A stretch of DNA of 64,000 bases from Balaenoptera acutorostrata (GCF_949987535.1 NC_080072.1:53636356-53700355), one strand, 5' to 3'; shown: positions 13,141 to 25,964, numbered from the stretch's first letter. Notes: generated by a model not told the origin, from the sequence alone. Numbers and translations are program-made.

Positions 13141-15099
13141 TGTTGGAAGATTTTTAATCACAGTTTCAGTTTCATTACTTGTGATTGGTCTGTTCATATT
13201 TTCTATTTCTTCCTGGTTCAGTCTTGCAAGGTTATACCTTTCTAAGAATTTGTCCATTTCTTCCAGGTTGTCCATTTTATTGGCATAGAGTTCCTTGTAG
13301 TAGTCTCTTAGGATGCTTTGTATTTCTCAGGTGTATGTTGTAACTTCTCCTTTTTCATTTCTGATTTTATTGATTTGAGTCCTCTCGCTCTTTTTCTTCA
13401 TGAGTCTGGCTAATGGTTTATCAATTTTGTTTATCTTCTCAAAGAACCAGCTTTTTGTTTTATTGATCTTTGCAATTGTTTTCTTTGTTTCTATTGCATT
13501 TATTTCTGCTCTGATCTTTATGATTTCTTTCCTTCTGCTAACTTTGGGTTTTGTTTGTTCTTCTTTCTCTAGTTCCTTTAGGTGTAAGGTTAGATTGTTT
13601 ATTTGAGATTTTTCTTGTTTCTTGAGGTAGGCTTGTATAGCTATAAACTTCCCTCTTAGAACTACTTTTGCTGCATCCCCACAGGTTTTGGATCGTCGTG
13701 TTTTCATTGTCATTTGTCTCTAGGTATTTTTTGATTTCCTCTTTGATTTCTTCAGTGATCTCTTGGTTATTTAGTAACATATTGTTTAGCCTCCATGTGT
13801 TTGTGTTTTTTACATTTTTTTCCCTGTAATTGATTTCTAATCTCATAGCGTTGTGGTCAGAAAAGATGCTTGATATGATGTCAATTTTCTTAAATTTACT
13901 GAGGCTTGATTTGTGACCCAGGATGTGATCTATCCTGGAGAATGTTCCATGCGCACTTGAGAAGAACGTGTAATCTGCTGTTTTTGGATGGAATGTCCTA
14001 TAAATATCAATTAAATCTATCTGGTCTATTGTGTCATTTAAAGCTTCTGTTTCCTTATTTATTTTCTTTTTGGATGATCTGTCCATTGGTGTAAGTGAGG
14101 TGTTAAAATCCCCCACTATTATTGTGTTACTGTCGACTTCCTCTTTTATAGCTGTTAGCAGTTGCCTTATGTATTGAGGTGCTCCTATGTTGGGTGCATA
14201 TATATTTATAATTGTTATATCTTCTTCTTGGATTGATCCCTTGATCATTATGTAATGTCCTTCTTTGTCTCTTGTAACATTCTTTATTTTAAAGTCTATC
14301 TTATCTGATGTGAGTATTGGTACTCCAGCTTTCTTTTGATTTCCATTTGCATGGAATATCTTTTTCCATCCCCTCACTTTCAGTCTGTATGTGTCCCTAT
14401 GTCTGAAGTGGGTCTCTTGTAGACAGCATATATATGGGTCTTGTTTTTGTATCCATTCAGCAAGCCTGTGTCTTTTGGTTGGAGCATTTAATCCATTCAC
14501 GTTTAAGGTAATTATCGATATGTATGTTCCTATGACCATTTTCTTAATTGTTTTGGGTTTGTTTTTGTAGGTGCTTTTCTTCTCTTGTGTTTCCCACTTA
14601 GAGAAGTTCCTTTAGCATTTGTTGTAGAGCTGGTTTGGTGGTGCTGAATTCTCTTAGCTTTTGCTTGTCTGTAAAGCTTTTGATTTCTCCATCAAATCTG
14701 AATGAGATCCTTGCTGGGTAGAGTCATCTTGGTTGTAGGTTCTTCCCTTTCATCACTTTAAATATGTCGTGCCACTCCCTTCTGGCTTGTAGAGTTTCTG
14801 CTGAGAAATCAGCTGTTAACCTTATGGGAGTTGCCTTGTATGTTATTTGTCGTTTTTCCCTTGCTGCTTTCAATAATTTTTCTTTGTCTTTAATTTTTGC
14901 CAGTTTGATTACTATGTGTCTCAGCATGTTTCTCCTTGGGTTTATCCTGTATGGGACTCTCTGCGCTTCCTGGACTTGGGTGGCTATTTCCTTTCCCATG
15001 TTAGGGAAGTTTTCAACTATAATCTCTTCAGATATTTTCTCTGGTCCTTTCTCTCTCTTCTTCTGGGACCCCTATAATGTGAATGTTGTTGCGTTTTTT

Positions 15100-15459
15100 A
15101 AATTATTATTATTTATTTATTTAATTTATTTATTTTTGGCTGCGTTGGGTCTTCGTTGCTGTGCGCAGGCTTTCTCTAGTTGCAGTGAGCAGGGGCTACT
15201 CTTCGTTGTGGTGCACGGGCTTCTCATTGCAGTGGCTTCTCTTGTTGCGGAGCACGGGCTCTAGGTGCGCAGGCTTCAGTAGTTGTGGCTCACGGGCTCA
15301 GTAGTTGTGGCCCGCAGGCTCTAGAGCGCAGGCTCAGTAGTTGTGGCTCACGGGCTTAGTTGCTCCGTGGTATGTGGGATCTTCCCGGACCAGGGCTTGA
15401 ACCCATGTCCCCTGCATTGGCAGGCGGATTCTTAACCACTGTGCCACCAGGGAAGCCCG
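15100..15459 (-). repeat. CHR SINE inside L1 ORF1
   Basis: Splits the L1 ORF1 coding region; flanks (tgttgcgtttt, tgttggcattt) are a diverged duplication. Confidence 0.88.
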
Positions 15460-16081
15460 CTGTTGGCATTTAATGTTGTCCCAGAGGTCTCTTAGGCTGT
15501 CTTCATTTCTTTTCATTCTTTTTCGTTTATTCTGTTCCACAGCAGTGAATTCCACCATTCTGTCTTCCAGGTCACTTATCCGTTCTTCTGCCTCAGTTAT
15601 TCTGCTGATGATTCCTTCTAGTGTAGTTTTCATTTCAGTTATTGTATTGTTCATCTGTGTTTGTTTGTTCTTTAATTCTTCTAAGTCTTTGTTAAACATT
15701 TCTTGCATCTTCTCGATCTTTGCCTCCATCCTTTTTCCGAGGTCCTGGATCATCTTCACTATCATTATTCTGAATTCTTTTTCTGGAAGGTTGCCTATCT
15801 CCACTTCATTTAGTTGTTTTTCTGGGGTTTATCTTGTTCCTTCATCTGGTACATAGCCCTCTGCCTTTTCATCTTGTCTATCTTTCTGTGAATGTGATTT
15901 TTGTTCCACAGGCTGCAGTATTGTAGTTCTTCTTGCTTCTGCTGTCTGCCCTCTGGTGGATGAGGCTATCTAAGAGGCTTGTACCAGTTTCCTGGTGGGA
16001 GGGACTGGTGGTGGGTAGAGCTGACTGTTGCTCTGGTGGGCAGAGCTCAGTCCCTCATTCTTTTTAATAATTTCCAAAGTT

Positions 16082-16193
16082 TGGTCTTCCCTCGCGGTCC
16101 AGTGGTCTAGACTCCACGCTTCTACTGCAGGGGGCATGGGTTCAATCCCTGGTCGGGGAACTAAGATCCCGCATGCTGTGCGGCGTGGTCATT
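16082..16193 (+). repeat. Short CHR-type SINE
   Basis: Head cttccctcgcggtccagtgg, then ggttcaatccctggtcgggg; flanks atttccaaagt and atttccagagt. Confidence 0.85.
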
Positions 16194-16351
16194 TATTTCC
16201 AGAGTATGAATACCATATCAATTACATTATTAGAGAAAAGCAACCCTTGCACTGGGCCATGTAGGCTAAGATCAGGATTTATTTAAAGAAAGAAGGTAAT
16301 TCCTAGCTGGCGTAATATTATGGTTTACAGAGTTCTTAAAGGCTGGTGGTA

Positions 16352-16470
16352 GGGAGTTCCCTGGTGGCCTAGTGTTGGGATTCCGGGCCTTTGGTGCTGT
16401 GACCCAGGTTCAGTCCCTGGTCAGGGACCTGAGATCCTCTAAGCCACACAGTGCAGCCAAAAAAAAAAAA
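16352..16470 (+). repeat. Short CHR-type SINE
   Basis: Head ggagttccctggtgg and an A-tail at 16459; flanks aaaggctggtgg and aaaggctagtgg. Confidence 0.85.
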
Positions 16471-16731
16471 AAGGCTAGTGGTGAGACTCAACGAGATCTA
16501 GTGATTTGCCAAGGGTCATAGAGAGTAGGAACTTGAACACAGTTTATCTTAACTTTAAATCCCATATTTTCCTTCTGGTTGCTTTTGCCTAAACCAAATC
16601 GAAAATAAAATACTATAATTCATTGAGTATCTACTGGGTATCTACTCTGTTCTAGGTACTGTATGTAAATATTTAATCCTCATAACGCTCTTAAAAAGAA
16701 AATAGTATTATTCCTGTCTAAAGGATAAAGA

Positions 16732-17070
16732 GGGACTTCCCTGGTTGCACAGTGGTTAAGAATCCACCTGCCAACGCAGGGGACACAGGTTTGAGCCCTG
16801 GTCTGGGAAGATCCCACATGCTGCGGAGCAACTAAGCCTGTGCACCACAACTACTGAGCCTGTGCTCTAGAGCCCGCGGGCCATACTGCTGAGCCCGTGC
16901 GCCACAACTACTGAAGCCTGCGTGCCTAGAGCCCATGCTCCACAACAAGAGAAGCCACCACAATGAGAAGCCTGCGCGCTGCAATGAAGAGTAGCCCCCG
17001 CTTGCCACAACTAGAGAAAGCCCGCATGCAGCAACGAAGACCCAATGCAGCCAAAAATAAATTAAAAAAA
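16732..17070 (+). repeat. CHR SINE
   Basis: Full-length plus-strand copy ending in an A-rich tail. It has landed in an older MIR-like stretch (gaaactgaggctcaaggaat follows). Confidence 0.9.
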
Positions 17071-17849
17071 GAAACTGAGGCTCAAGGAATTAAGTACCAG
17101 AGCCTTGATTTGGACCTTGCTCAGTCTGTCTCCAAGGCCCATGCTCCTTCCACTGTACCATGTGGTCACAAGACCTCTGGGACTAGAGCAGTTTCATTCA
17201 AGGAGTGATTTGTGATAGGGTCAGGTAGACCCAAAAGGGCATATTCCAGAGCTCAGAAACATTGAATCCTAGAAGGTCCAGGGGGAACCTCTAAGAAGTC
17301 AGACTAACAAAAAAAGGTGAGGAAGAATATAGCTGAGTTCACACAAGTATGACTCTGAGTTCCATTCCAGGACTCATTCTTCTCCATTGCCATCATATTT
17401 ACAAACCCCTTTTCACAGGTGTCCAGAGTTGATATCCTGATTGTGATAGATGCAGTAACCCTTGACAGCTGTCCTGAAGTCCAGACCCATACAGAAGGAG
17501 CAGAGGCTAGCTCTCAGGTACCCCAAAGCCTTATCTACTGTGAATGTAATAATCCCCAGTTTGTATCAGACAAAGCTTTGTTTTCCTTTTGGGTTGAGGA
17601 ATGCATTCTGGGTAAGGAAGGGTTGACAACCCCCATCTGCAGCACTGCAGGCCCAGGGAAGCTCTGTGTTAGACCTTGTTTCTTGGCTTTCAGATGCCCC
17701 CTTGTGGCTTCTTGTGAGAAGTGCCTCTATTTCTCAGTCCTCTCAGAAAAGTTGGCAGTGGCAGCAGCTATTGAGCATATACTGTGTGCCAGGCACAGTC
17801 CTCACAATAACGTTGTAAAGCAAAGGTTTATTTTTCTTGAACAAGTCTC
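17071..17849. other. Intergenic, no gene supported
   Basis: A 160-residue open frame spans 17419-17901 but runs into an old repeat at its end and resembles no family I know. Treated as chance. Confidence 0.5.
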
Positions 17850-18926
17850 TTTGTGGATATATTTTATATATTTTTCTAATTTACTTTTTATTTTGAAATA
17901 ATTTCAAACTTGCAGAAAAGCTGTAAGAATAGTTCAGAGGATTCCAGTATATCCCCACCCAGATCTCCCAGTTGTTAACTTCTTATGTTTGCTTTATCAT
18001 CTGCTCTCTCCCTCTCTGTTTATATATATACAGATATATTTTTTACACAGGTTATATATGCTGTATATATTTTTTCTGAATCACTTGTGAGTAATACACA
18101 AATTTTATGTCCTCTTACCTTTAAATACTTCAGTTTGCATTTGCTGAAATCAAGGACACTCCTGCATAACCACAGCACATCTGTCAAAACAAGGAAACCC
18201 GCACTGATACTATACTATCATCCAGTTTGCCAGCCCCATTCAAATTTTGCTGGTTGTCCCAACAATGTCCTTTATAATCACTCTTTCCTTTGTGGTCCAG
18301 GGTCTAATCCAGGATCATACGTTGCATTTATTTGCCTTCTGTCTGGAGTACTTCCTCAGTTTTTCCTTTTATAACCCTGATATTTTTGAAATGTAGGCCA
18401 CTTTGGGTTTGTCTGATGTTGCCTCATGATTAGATTTAGGTTATGTATTTGGGCAAGAATACTCCCGATGCGATTCTCCATCCTAAGAGCATGGTATTGG
18501 GAGCCACACAATGTCGACTTGTCTCATTAGTGGTGATGTTAACCTTTTGTTTTGTTTTGTTTTTTGAGATATAATTCACAAACCATAAAATTCACCCTTT
18601 TAAAGTATACAATTTGGTGGTTTTTAGTATATTCACAAGGTAGTGCAGCCATCACCACCAATGCCAGAACATTTCATCACCCCAGAAAGAAACCCCCTAT
18701 ATTTCAACAGTCACTCCCCGTACCCCAGCCCTCTCAACCACTAATCAGCTGACTCTCTGTCTCTGTGGATTTGCCTATTCTGGATGTTTTATATAAATGG
18801 AATCATATTATATGTGGCCTTTTGTGTCTGGCTTCTTTCACTTAGTGTAAAGTTTTCAAGGTTCATCCATGTTGTAGCATGCATCAGTACATCATTCTTT
18901 TTTGTTGCCAAGTAATAGCCCACTTG

Positions 18927-19274
18927 TGACGGTTAATTTTATTTGTCAGCGTGACTGAGCCATGTTTCCCAGATTTTTGGTCAAGCATTCTGGATGTTTC
19001 TGTGTTTTTTGGATGACACTGACATTTAAATCAGTGGACTTTGAGTAAAGCAGATTACCTTCCATAATGTAAGGCCTCATCCAATCAGTTGAAGGCCTTA
19101 ATAGAGAAAGACTGACCTCCCCCCAAGCAAGCAGGAATTCTACCAAAGGATTGCCTTTGGACTCAAACTGCAACTGTTCCCTGGGTCCCCTGCTGTACCA
19201 CAGGCCTACCCTGCAGATTTTGGACCCTTCAAGTCTCCATAATTGCATGAGCCAATTCCTTAAAATAAATATCT

Positions 19275-19327
<53 letters not shown>

Positions 19328-19370
19328 TCTTACTGTCTCTTTCCCTGGAGAACCCTAATACACCACTGTA
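18927..19370 (-). mobile_element. Interspersed repeat of the 'gggttctccagagaa' type
   Basis: Reads in reverse as ctggagaaccctaataca at its right end and 'gacggttaattttatttg' at its left. The same family occurs in the other orientation at 55485-56036. It contains the (CA)n tract. I do not name the subfamily. Confidence 0.55.
19279..19328. repeat. (CA)n microsatellite
   Basis: About 48 bases of AC dinucleotides with one CAAAC interruption near the end. Confidence 0.95.
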
Positions 19371-20275
19371 TGGATATACTACAGTTTTTTAATCCATTCA
19401 TCAGACATTATAGACATTTGGATTGTTTTCACTTTTTAGCTATTATGGATAATGCTGCTGTGAACATTCATGTACAAGTTTTTTTGTGAACATATATTTT
19501 TAGTTCTATTGGGTATATACTTAACTGTGGAACTGCTTGGTCATATGGTAACTCTATGTTTAATGTTTTAAGAGACTGCCAGCTATTTTCCAAAGTGGCT
19601 GCACCATTTTACATTCCCACCAGCAATGTGTAAGTGTTCTGATTTCTCCATGTCCTTGCCAATGCTTGTTTTTGTCCATCCTTTTTATTTTAGTCAGGCA
19701 ATGTTAACTCAGTTAAAATGGTATCTACCAGGTTTCTCCACAGCAAAGTTAATAAGTGTTTTGTGGGGAGCTACTTTGAGAGTATAAATATCCTATTCCT
19801 CATCAATCTTGTATGAACTAGTTTTAGCATTCTTTAATGATTTCTGTCTGAATCAGTTATTCCTATGATAATTGCCAAATGGTGATTTTCTAATTCCATT
19901 ATTCTTTTTACATTTATAATCAGCATTCTACTGTAAGGAAGAACTCTCCCTTCTCCCTCATTTATACATTCATTCACTCATTCATTCGTCAGATATATTA
20001 TTATAGATTACTCATGGATTCATCTTTTATTCTATGGATTATAATCCGTTATTACTATTATTTATTTTGCTATTTAGAGTGTCCCATTGGGACCAACGGG
20101 GGCTCCTTCAAGCTGGATCCTGTGTCCTTTTGACATGTTTCCATCATTCTTTGAGCACTTCCATATTCTCTGATACCACAAGATATTCAAGCCTCAACTT
20201 ATACTTTCCCATCCCAGCCCTGGAATCAGTTGTTTGTCTAAATAGCCCTGGTTCCTTTTAGTGGAGAATAGTATT

Positions 20276-20605
20276 TTTTTTTAATTAATTAATTTATTTT
20301 ATTTATTTATTTTTGGCTGCATTGGCTCTTCCTTGCTGCGTGCGTGCTTTCTCCAGTTGCGGCGCGTGGGGGCTACTCTTAGTTGCAGTACGTGGGCTTC
20401 TCATTGCGGTGGCTTCTCTTGTTGCGGAGCACGGGCTCTAGGCACGCGGGCGTCCGTAGTTGTGGCTCGCAGGCTCTAGAGCGCAGGCTCAGTAGTTGTG
20501 GCACACGGGCTCCACGGCGTGTGGGAACTTCCCGGACCAAGGCTTGAATCCTTGTCCCCTTCATTGGCAGGCGGATTCTTAACCACTGTGCCACCAGGGA
20601 AGCCC
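20276..20605 (-). repeat. CHR SINE
   Basis: Duplication gagaatagtatt at 20264-20275 and 20606-20617. Confidence 0.92.
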
Positions 20606-21078
20606 GAGAATAGTATTCAGAAACCAAAATCTGGGCAATAATATGCTCTTTACTAGTGGGGTATTATTGCTTCTTGGCCCTATCAGTAGATAGTACATAT
20701 ACACATCTCTCTTTCTACATCCATTATTCTGTATATATATTAAAAATCATGCATTCACACTGTCACCAATTCCAATCCAGCTCCACCTTTTACGTATTTA
20801 CCTCCTTTCTCCAACAATGAGAAGCTTCACTCTCATAATTCTTAGTATATTCACTATTTGCTCAATACCGCTGTGAGTAACCAATCTTCCAGCCACACAG
20901 GCCACACAGGCCATCTCCTCCCCTTTTACTATGGCCCTTGCACACCTGCTGTCCCTCAGATAGAGTCGCCTCCTTCCTCTCCATTCACCTCAGCCAGTCC
21001 CAGACTAAGCAAGGCCTTCCCCCAACCCTCTGAGTTTGATTTTTAACAACACTTTTTTCTGGCAATAAGAGTAAAACA

Positions 21079-21203
21079 GGTAATTTCCTGGCAGTCCAGT
21101 GGTTAGGATTCGGCACTTTCACGACGGGGGACCCGGGTTCGATCCCTGGTTGGGGAACTAAGATCCTACAAGCTGTGTGGCTAAAAAAAAAAAAAAAAAA
21201 GAG
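21079..21203 (+). repeat. Short CHR-type SINE
   Basis: Short copy with a long A-tail; flanks gagtaaaaca at both sides. Confidence 0.88.
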
Positions 21204-21620
21204 AGAGTAAAACAAATGGCCAATACACAAGAAAAAATGTTCAATTTAAGTAATTAAATAAAAATGCAAATTAAATACATAAAGCTCAGAAATACAAAAA
21301 AATATAAAGAGTAATTCCATATTTTCATTTTATAACTAGGCAATTGTAGCTAAGAAATAACTGTTTTAAGGTCATAAAACTAGTAGCTAACAGATAGGAT
21401 TTGGCTCTGAGTCTACTGCCTCAATGCTGAGGGAGCATCTTCTGTGTGATGCGTGCTTTTGTATAGTTTTATTTAATATTTTCACACCAACCCTGCGGTG
21501 GAGTTCATGTTAATAATCCCATTTATTCAAGGAAACTTTGACTTGGGACCATTAAGTAAACTTGCTTCAGGTCACACAAATGGCATGTGAATACAGCAAC
21601 ATCAAGATATGGTCACTCTG

Positions 21621-22353
21621 GAATGGATAAAGAAGATGTGGTACATATATACAATGGAATATTACTCAGCCATAAAAAGGAACAAAATTGGGTCATGTGT
21701 AGAGACGTGGATGGATCTAGAGACTGTCATACAGAGTGAAGTAAGTCAGAAAGAGAAAAACAAATATCGTATATTAACGCATATATGTGGAACCTAGAAA
21801 AATGGTACAGATGAACCAGTTTGCAGGGCAGAAATGGAGACACAGGGCTTCCCTGGTGGCGCAGTGGTTGGGGGTCTGCCTGCCGATGCAGGGGACGCGT
21901 GTTCGGGCCCTGGTCTGGGAAGATCCCACATGCCGCAGAGCAGCTGGGCCCGTGAGCCACAATTACTGAGCCTGCGCGTCTGGAGCCTGTGCTCCGCAAC
22001 AAGAGAGGCCGCGATAGTGAGAGGCCCGCGCACCGCGATGAAGAGTGGCCCCCGCTCGCCGCAACTAGAGAGAGCCCTAGCACAGAAATGAAGACCCAAC
22101 ATAGCAATCAATCAATCAATTAATCAATAAAATAAATAAATAAATAAATCTTTAAAAAAAAAAAAAAAAAAAAAAGAAATGGAGACACAGATGTAGAAAC
22201 CAAACGTATGGACACCAGAGGGGGAAAGTGGCGGGGGCAGTGGTGGTGATGGTGTGATGAATTGGGAGATTGGGATTGACATGTATACACTGATGTGTAT
22301 AAAATGGATAACTAATAACCTGATGTATAAAAAAATAAAATTAAAAAAAAGGT
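21621..22353 (+). mobile_element. 5'-truncated L1 3' end with SINE inside
   Basis: The sequence encodes the last part of ORF2 ([19 protein letters not shown]) and the 3' UTR with an A-rich end. It is flanked by ggtcactctg at 21611-21620 and 22356-22365, a target-site duplication. A SINE at 21846-22175 interrupts it. Confidence 0.9.
21846..22175 (+). repeat. CHR SINE inside L1 3' end
   Basis: Duplication gaaatggagacacag at 21831-21845 and 22176-22190; long A-tail, little decay. Confidence 0.93.
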
Positions 22354-22796
22354 AGGGTCACTCTGACCAGTCAACTCACCCAAAACCTACACTTTACTTC
22401 TTAGCTTTTTAATTGATTTCTCTGTCCTTTGGCCCAACTCCAAAAGTGTGTTTTACCACTTCCAGATATACCTAAATATACCTAAAATAGATCTTTTGCC
22501 TCAAATAATATGAAAGATCTACTTTAAGGCAGGCCCTCCTCTGTAATAGTGTGGCTTCAGAGGACCCAGGAAAGTTCTTAAATATCTCAGTCATTAGTAT
22601 CTGAAGTGCCATCAGGGAACTATCAAGATTTTCCATCCACAATTAGAGATGAGGTTTAAAATGTAGCACCCCTCTTTTCCCTGTATGACTGACATTTGAT
22701 CCTTTCTTAAGAATACGTTTCCATTTGAGAGGAGTAAGAAGCTAAGTACTTAGAGAAGATACTCCTGAGGAGGGAGGAGGAGAGGAAGGGCTGTAG

Positions 22797-23880
22797 TGTG
22801 GCACTGGCCCAGGGATCGACCAGTGGAACAATAGTCCAGATACAAACCCATGCATATATGTAACATTTGTATATAACACAGCAGTCATACAGATTTGTGG
22901 GGAAACAATGGACTGTTGAATAAATGGTTCTGGGATAGTGGGATGTCTAAAAGAAAAAAACAATACCTACCTGGCACCATATACAGAAAAATAAGTTCTA
23001 GGTGGATTAAAGATTTTAAAGTAAAATGGACTTTTGGAAGAATATGTAGGTGAAGATCTTTATGACCTTGTGTAGGGAATATTTCTTAAACTAGACACAA
23101 AAAGATAACCAAAAAAGGAACAGATTGATAAATTTGACCCCATTTAAAAAAATGGTAAAAAGACAAGCTCCAAGGTGGAAGGGGTTTGTATTTTATATTA
23201 TCAACAAAGAAACATAAAGAGTCACAAATCTATTTGTAAAAAAAGAATAGCCCAATAGAAAAATGGACAAAAGATGTAAATAGGCATTTCACAACGAGGA
23301 AAAATAATTGCAAATAAAAATGAAAAGACCTCCACCAAGAAACGCAAATTAAAATCCACAATGAGGGGCTTCCCTGGTGGCGCGGTGGTTGAGAGTCTGC
23401 CTGCCAGTGCAGGGGACACGGGTTCGAGCCCTGGTCTGGGAGGATCCCGCATGCCGCGGAGCAGCTGGGCCCGTGAGCCACGGCTACTGAGCCTGCGCGT
23501 CTGGAGCCTGTGCTCCGCAACGAGAGGCCGCGATAGTGAGAGGCCCGCGCACTGCGATGAAGAGTGGCCCCCACTTGCCACAACTGGAGAAAGCCCTCGC
23601 GCAGAAACGAAGACCCAACACAGCCATAAATAAATAAATAAATAAATAAATAACTTAAAAATAATAATAATTTTTAAAAAATCCACAATAAGATGCTATT
23701 TCACACCTATATTGGCAACCATTTAAAAATTTGACACCAAGAATTGGTGAGAATGTGGAGCAAAAAGGAACTCTCACACACCGCTATTTTGCCATTGTAA
23801 ATTAGAATCACCACATCAGAAAACTGTCTGATATTACCTTGCAGAGTTGACACACATGCCCAAATGTTAAGGATCAGCAG
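22797..23880 (+). mobile_element. Old L1 ORF2 fragment with SINE inside
   Basis: Degraded plus-strand sequence resembles L1 ORF2 (NGLLNKWFWD-like, SSRWIKDFK-like, IAQ-KNGQKM-like pieces). It has many stops and is interrupted by the SINE at 23366-23676. It is much older than the L1 at 10-16 kb. Confidence 0.7.
23366..23676 (+). repeat. CHR SINE inside old L1
   Basis: Host flanks aaaatccacaatgag and aaaatccacaataag show the duplication. Confidence 0.92.
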
Positions 23881-23919
23881 AGAATGCATTACAACCTCTG
23901 TGACGACAAGTCACACCCA

Positions 23920-23953
23920 CCCACACACACACACACACACACGCACAAACACA
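23920..23953. repeat. (CA)n microsatellite
   Basis: Short CA run with impurities at both ends. Confidence 0.9.
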
Positions 23954-24523
23954 TAACCGTTTGCATAAATGATACCATTTATATAAAGTTTAAAAATATG
24001 AAAAGGTAAATATGTTGTTTGGGATACATGCAGTGGTATGTGGAGCTGGCTGTGCCAACTTGGGAGAAATTGGCAAATGCTACAAATCAGAGCTATTTTT
24101 TTCCTTCTGGTGAGCCTGTTAAACATTTAGCAGTACACCATCAGATACATGCATAGTAGTAAAATGATAAAGAAACGCAAGAGAATAATAAACAGGTAGG
24201 GAGGGGCACACAGGGGCAGCAGTCCTTCAATAACAAATGTTCTAATGCTGCTCTTTCTTGCATGTAAACTATTTCATAAGAAAAAAAAGAATGAGTAGGA
24301 GTCAGCTGGGCCAAGCGAGGGTTGGTGGTGGGTTTGGTGGGGAGGGTCTGGGTAGAGGTGGCAGCATAGGTGAATGGGAGAGAATGGTTAGCTGGGCATT
24401 TGCAAGCGTTGTAGTGAATTCTGATGAGCGGGTGGAGTGTGAGGAGTAAGAGCAGACAGGAGGGAGCAGATCCCTGAGCACCTGTGAGCCAGGATGAACG
24501 GCTTGCATTAACTCTGGGCAGTG

Positions 24524-24710
24524 TTACGGAGCCCAAGCTCGCTCTGCTCGCCACACGACAGGCCAATAAATGGGGAGACCAGTTGTTGGGACAGGAATAA
24601 CGACTTTAATTGGAAAGCCAGCAGACCAAGAAGATGGCAGACTAGTGTCTCAAAAAACCATCTTCCTCAGTACAAATTTGGGCTCCTTTTACACAGAGGA
24701 AGGGGAGAGT
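24524..24710 (-). mobile_element. LTR-like repeat related to the one at 35648
   Basis: Homology to 35648-35840 is visible in 'acaggccaataaat', 'aaagccagca' and 'accaagaagatgg'. The far boundary is not clear; similarity fades before the old L1 tail that begins near 25045. Confidence 0.5.
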
Positions 24711-25399
24711 GGGGACCCACTGCGATGCCTACCAATGGTTGAGCGGGACTGCTATTGGTCACGCCTGCCCTGCCCTTATTACAAGTGGAGCGAGGTCTCG
24801 GCAGGGTAGAGACAAGGTGGCAGGACAGTGAGGAAGTCGTGGTGACCTTGCTGAAAGATGAAAGCCAAAGCAAGGCCATGGCTAGGAGGAGGATGAGCAG
24901 AGGAGGAGCTCGAGAGACGTCTAGGAGGCAAAATGGTCTGAGCTTGGTGACTGGGTGTAGGATGTGGGTGGAAAACGACGCTGCTGCCCTCAAGGAGGTG
25001 GAGCGGAACTCCCCACTCTTTAAGGGTGGACTGTGAAATGACTTCCTTCAAAAGAGTACAGTCCAGAAATGGGGAAATTAAAGTAACTTTATAGGGGAGA
25101 AATCTGACAAACACTACCTCAGCAGGTGATCAAGGTCAACCTTGACAGTGATAAGTCATGGTGATGGTACCCTTGACCTGATGGCATGAGGATGGCACTT
25201 TACCTCTGTGGTCTTCCTTCCAAAGCACCCCAACCCCAATCTAAATCATAAGAAAAACATCAAACAAATCCCAATTGAGGGACAGTCTACAAAATACCTG
25301 ACCAGTACTCCTTAAACTGTCAAAGTCATCAAAAACATGGAAAGTTTGAGAAACAGCTGTAGCCAAGAGGAGCCTCAGGAGACATGACAACTAAGTTTA

Positions 25400-25536
25400 T
25401 TTTTATTTATTTATTTATTTATTTTGGCGGCGCCATGTAGCATGTGGGGTCTTAGTTCCCTGACCAGGGATCGAACCCGCACCCCCCTGCATTGGGAGTG
25501 TGGAGTCTTAACCACTGGACTGCCAGGGATATCCCC
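25400..25536 (-). repeat. Short CHR-type SINE
   Basis: Duplication acaactaagttta at 25387-25399 and 25537-25549. Confidence 0.9.
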
Positions 25537-25618
25537 ACAACTAAGTTTAATGGGATATCCTGGATTGGATCCTGGAACAGGAAAAAACAAAACAACACAA
25601 AACAAAAAACGGCATTAG

Positions 25619-25964
25619 GGGCTTCCCTGGTGGCGCGGTGGTTAAGAATCCACCTGCCAATGCACGGGACACGGGCTTGCAGGGGACACGGGTTCGAGCC
25701 CTGGTCTGGGATGATCCCACATGCCACAGAGCATCTAAGCCCATGCGCCACTACTACTGAGCCTGCGTGCCATAACAACTGAAGCCCGCACACCTAGAGC
25801 CCATGCTGCACAACAAGAGAAGCCACTGCAATGAGAAGCCCGCGCACCACAGCGAAGGATAGCTCCCCCTTGCTCGCTACAACTAGAGAAAGCCCACGCG
25901 CAGCAGCAAAGACCCAACACAGCCAAAAATAAATAAATAAATTTATTTAAAAAAACAAAACAAA
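25619..25964 (+). repeat. CHR SINE with small internal duplication
   Basis: Plus-strand copy in which the block 'gacacgggcttgcagggg' adds a second copy of the tRNA-like 'ggggacacgggtt' segment. Confidence 0.88.

Larger units (their letters stand above)
10188..16051 (-). mobile_element. Long L1 retrotransposon, inactive, with two SINE insertions
   Basis: A minus-strand L1 runs from its T-rich 3' end at 10188 to about 16051. ORF2 (14539 to about 10389) shows the endonuclease domain near its start (LNVNGLNAP, CLQETHF, GDFNTSL), a reverse transcriptase with FADD (around 12130), and a C-terminal end at [12 protein letters not shown]1 (about 15900-14724) has a coiled coil and ends GKNLQPR. SINEs at 12842-13140 and 15100-15459 split ORF2 and ORF1, and other frame breaks are present, so it is dead. 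Most of the 5' UTR is absent. Target copies (cctcattcttttt) flank both ends. Confidence 0.92.
18545..19690 (-). mobile_element. Old L1M 3' region (minus), split by another repeat
   Basis: Starts with ttgagatataattcacaaac (3' UTR, reverse orientation), and the ORF2-like part follows after 19370 (gcaccattttacattcccac). A second repeat at 18927-19370 is inserted in it. Confidence 0.6.
17850..20272 (+). mobile_element. Outer old repeat (L1ME-like), interrupted
   Basis: The segments 17850-18540 and 19690-20272 are two halves of one ancient repeat (landmarks 'aatccaggatcatacg', 'gtttgtctgatgttgcc' in the left half; 'aggtttctccacagc', 'gccaaatggtgattttc' in the right half). The break 'tgttaac' is filled by the L1M at 18545-19690. 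Family and strand are uncertain. Confidence 0.45.

Noticed and set aside
10389..14539. L1 ORF2 as an active reverse transcriptase
   Set aside because: A SINE, frameshifts and stops interrupt it, so it cannot make a full-length protein.
17419..17901. 160-residue plus-strand open frame between PAAF1 and DNAJB13
   Set aside because: No recognisable domain, no supporting splice structure, and its end runs into an old interspersed repeat; synteny with human predicts no gene here.
18946..19326. Minus-strand frame with a Cys-Val repeat
   Set aside because: The repeat is the translated (CA)n microsatellite within an interspersed repeat.
24141..24566. 141-residue minus-strand frame
   Set aside because: Composition-driven frame over G-rich sequence; no homology and no promoter.
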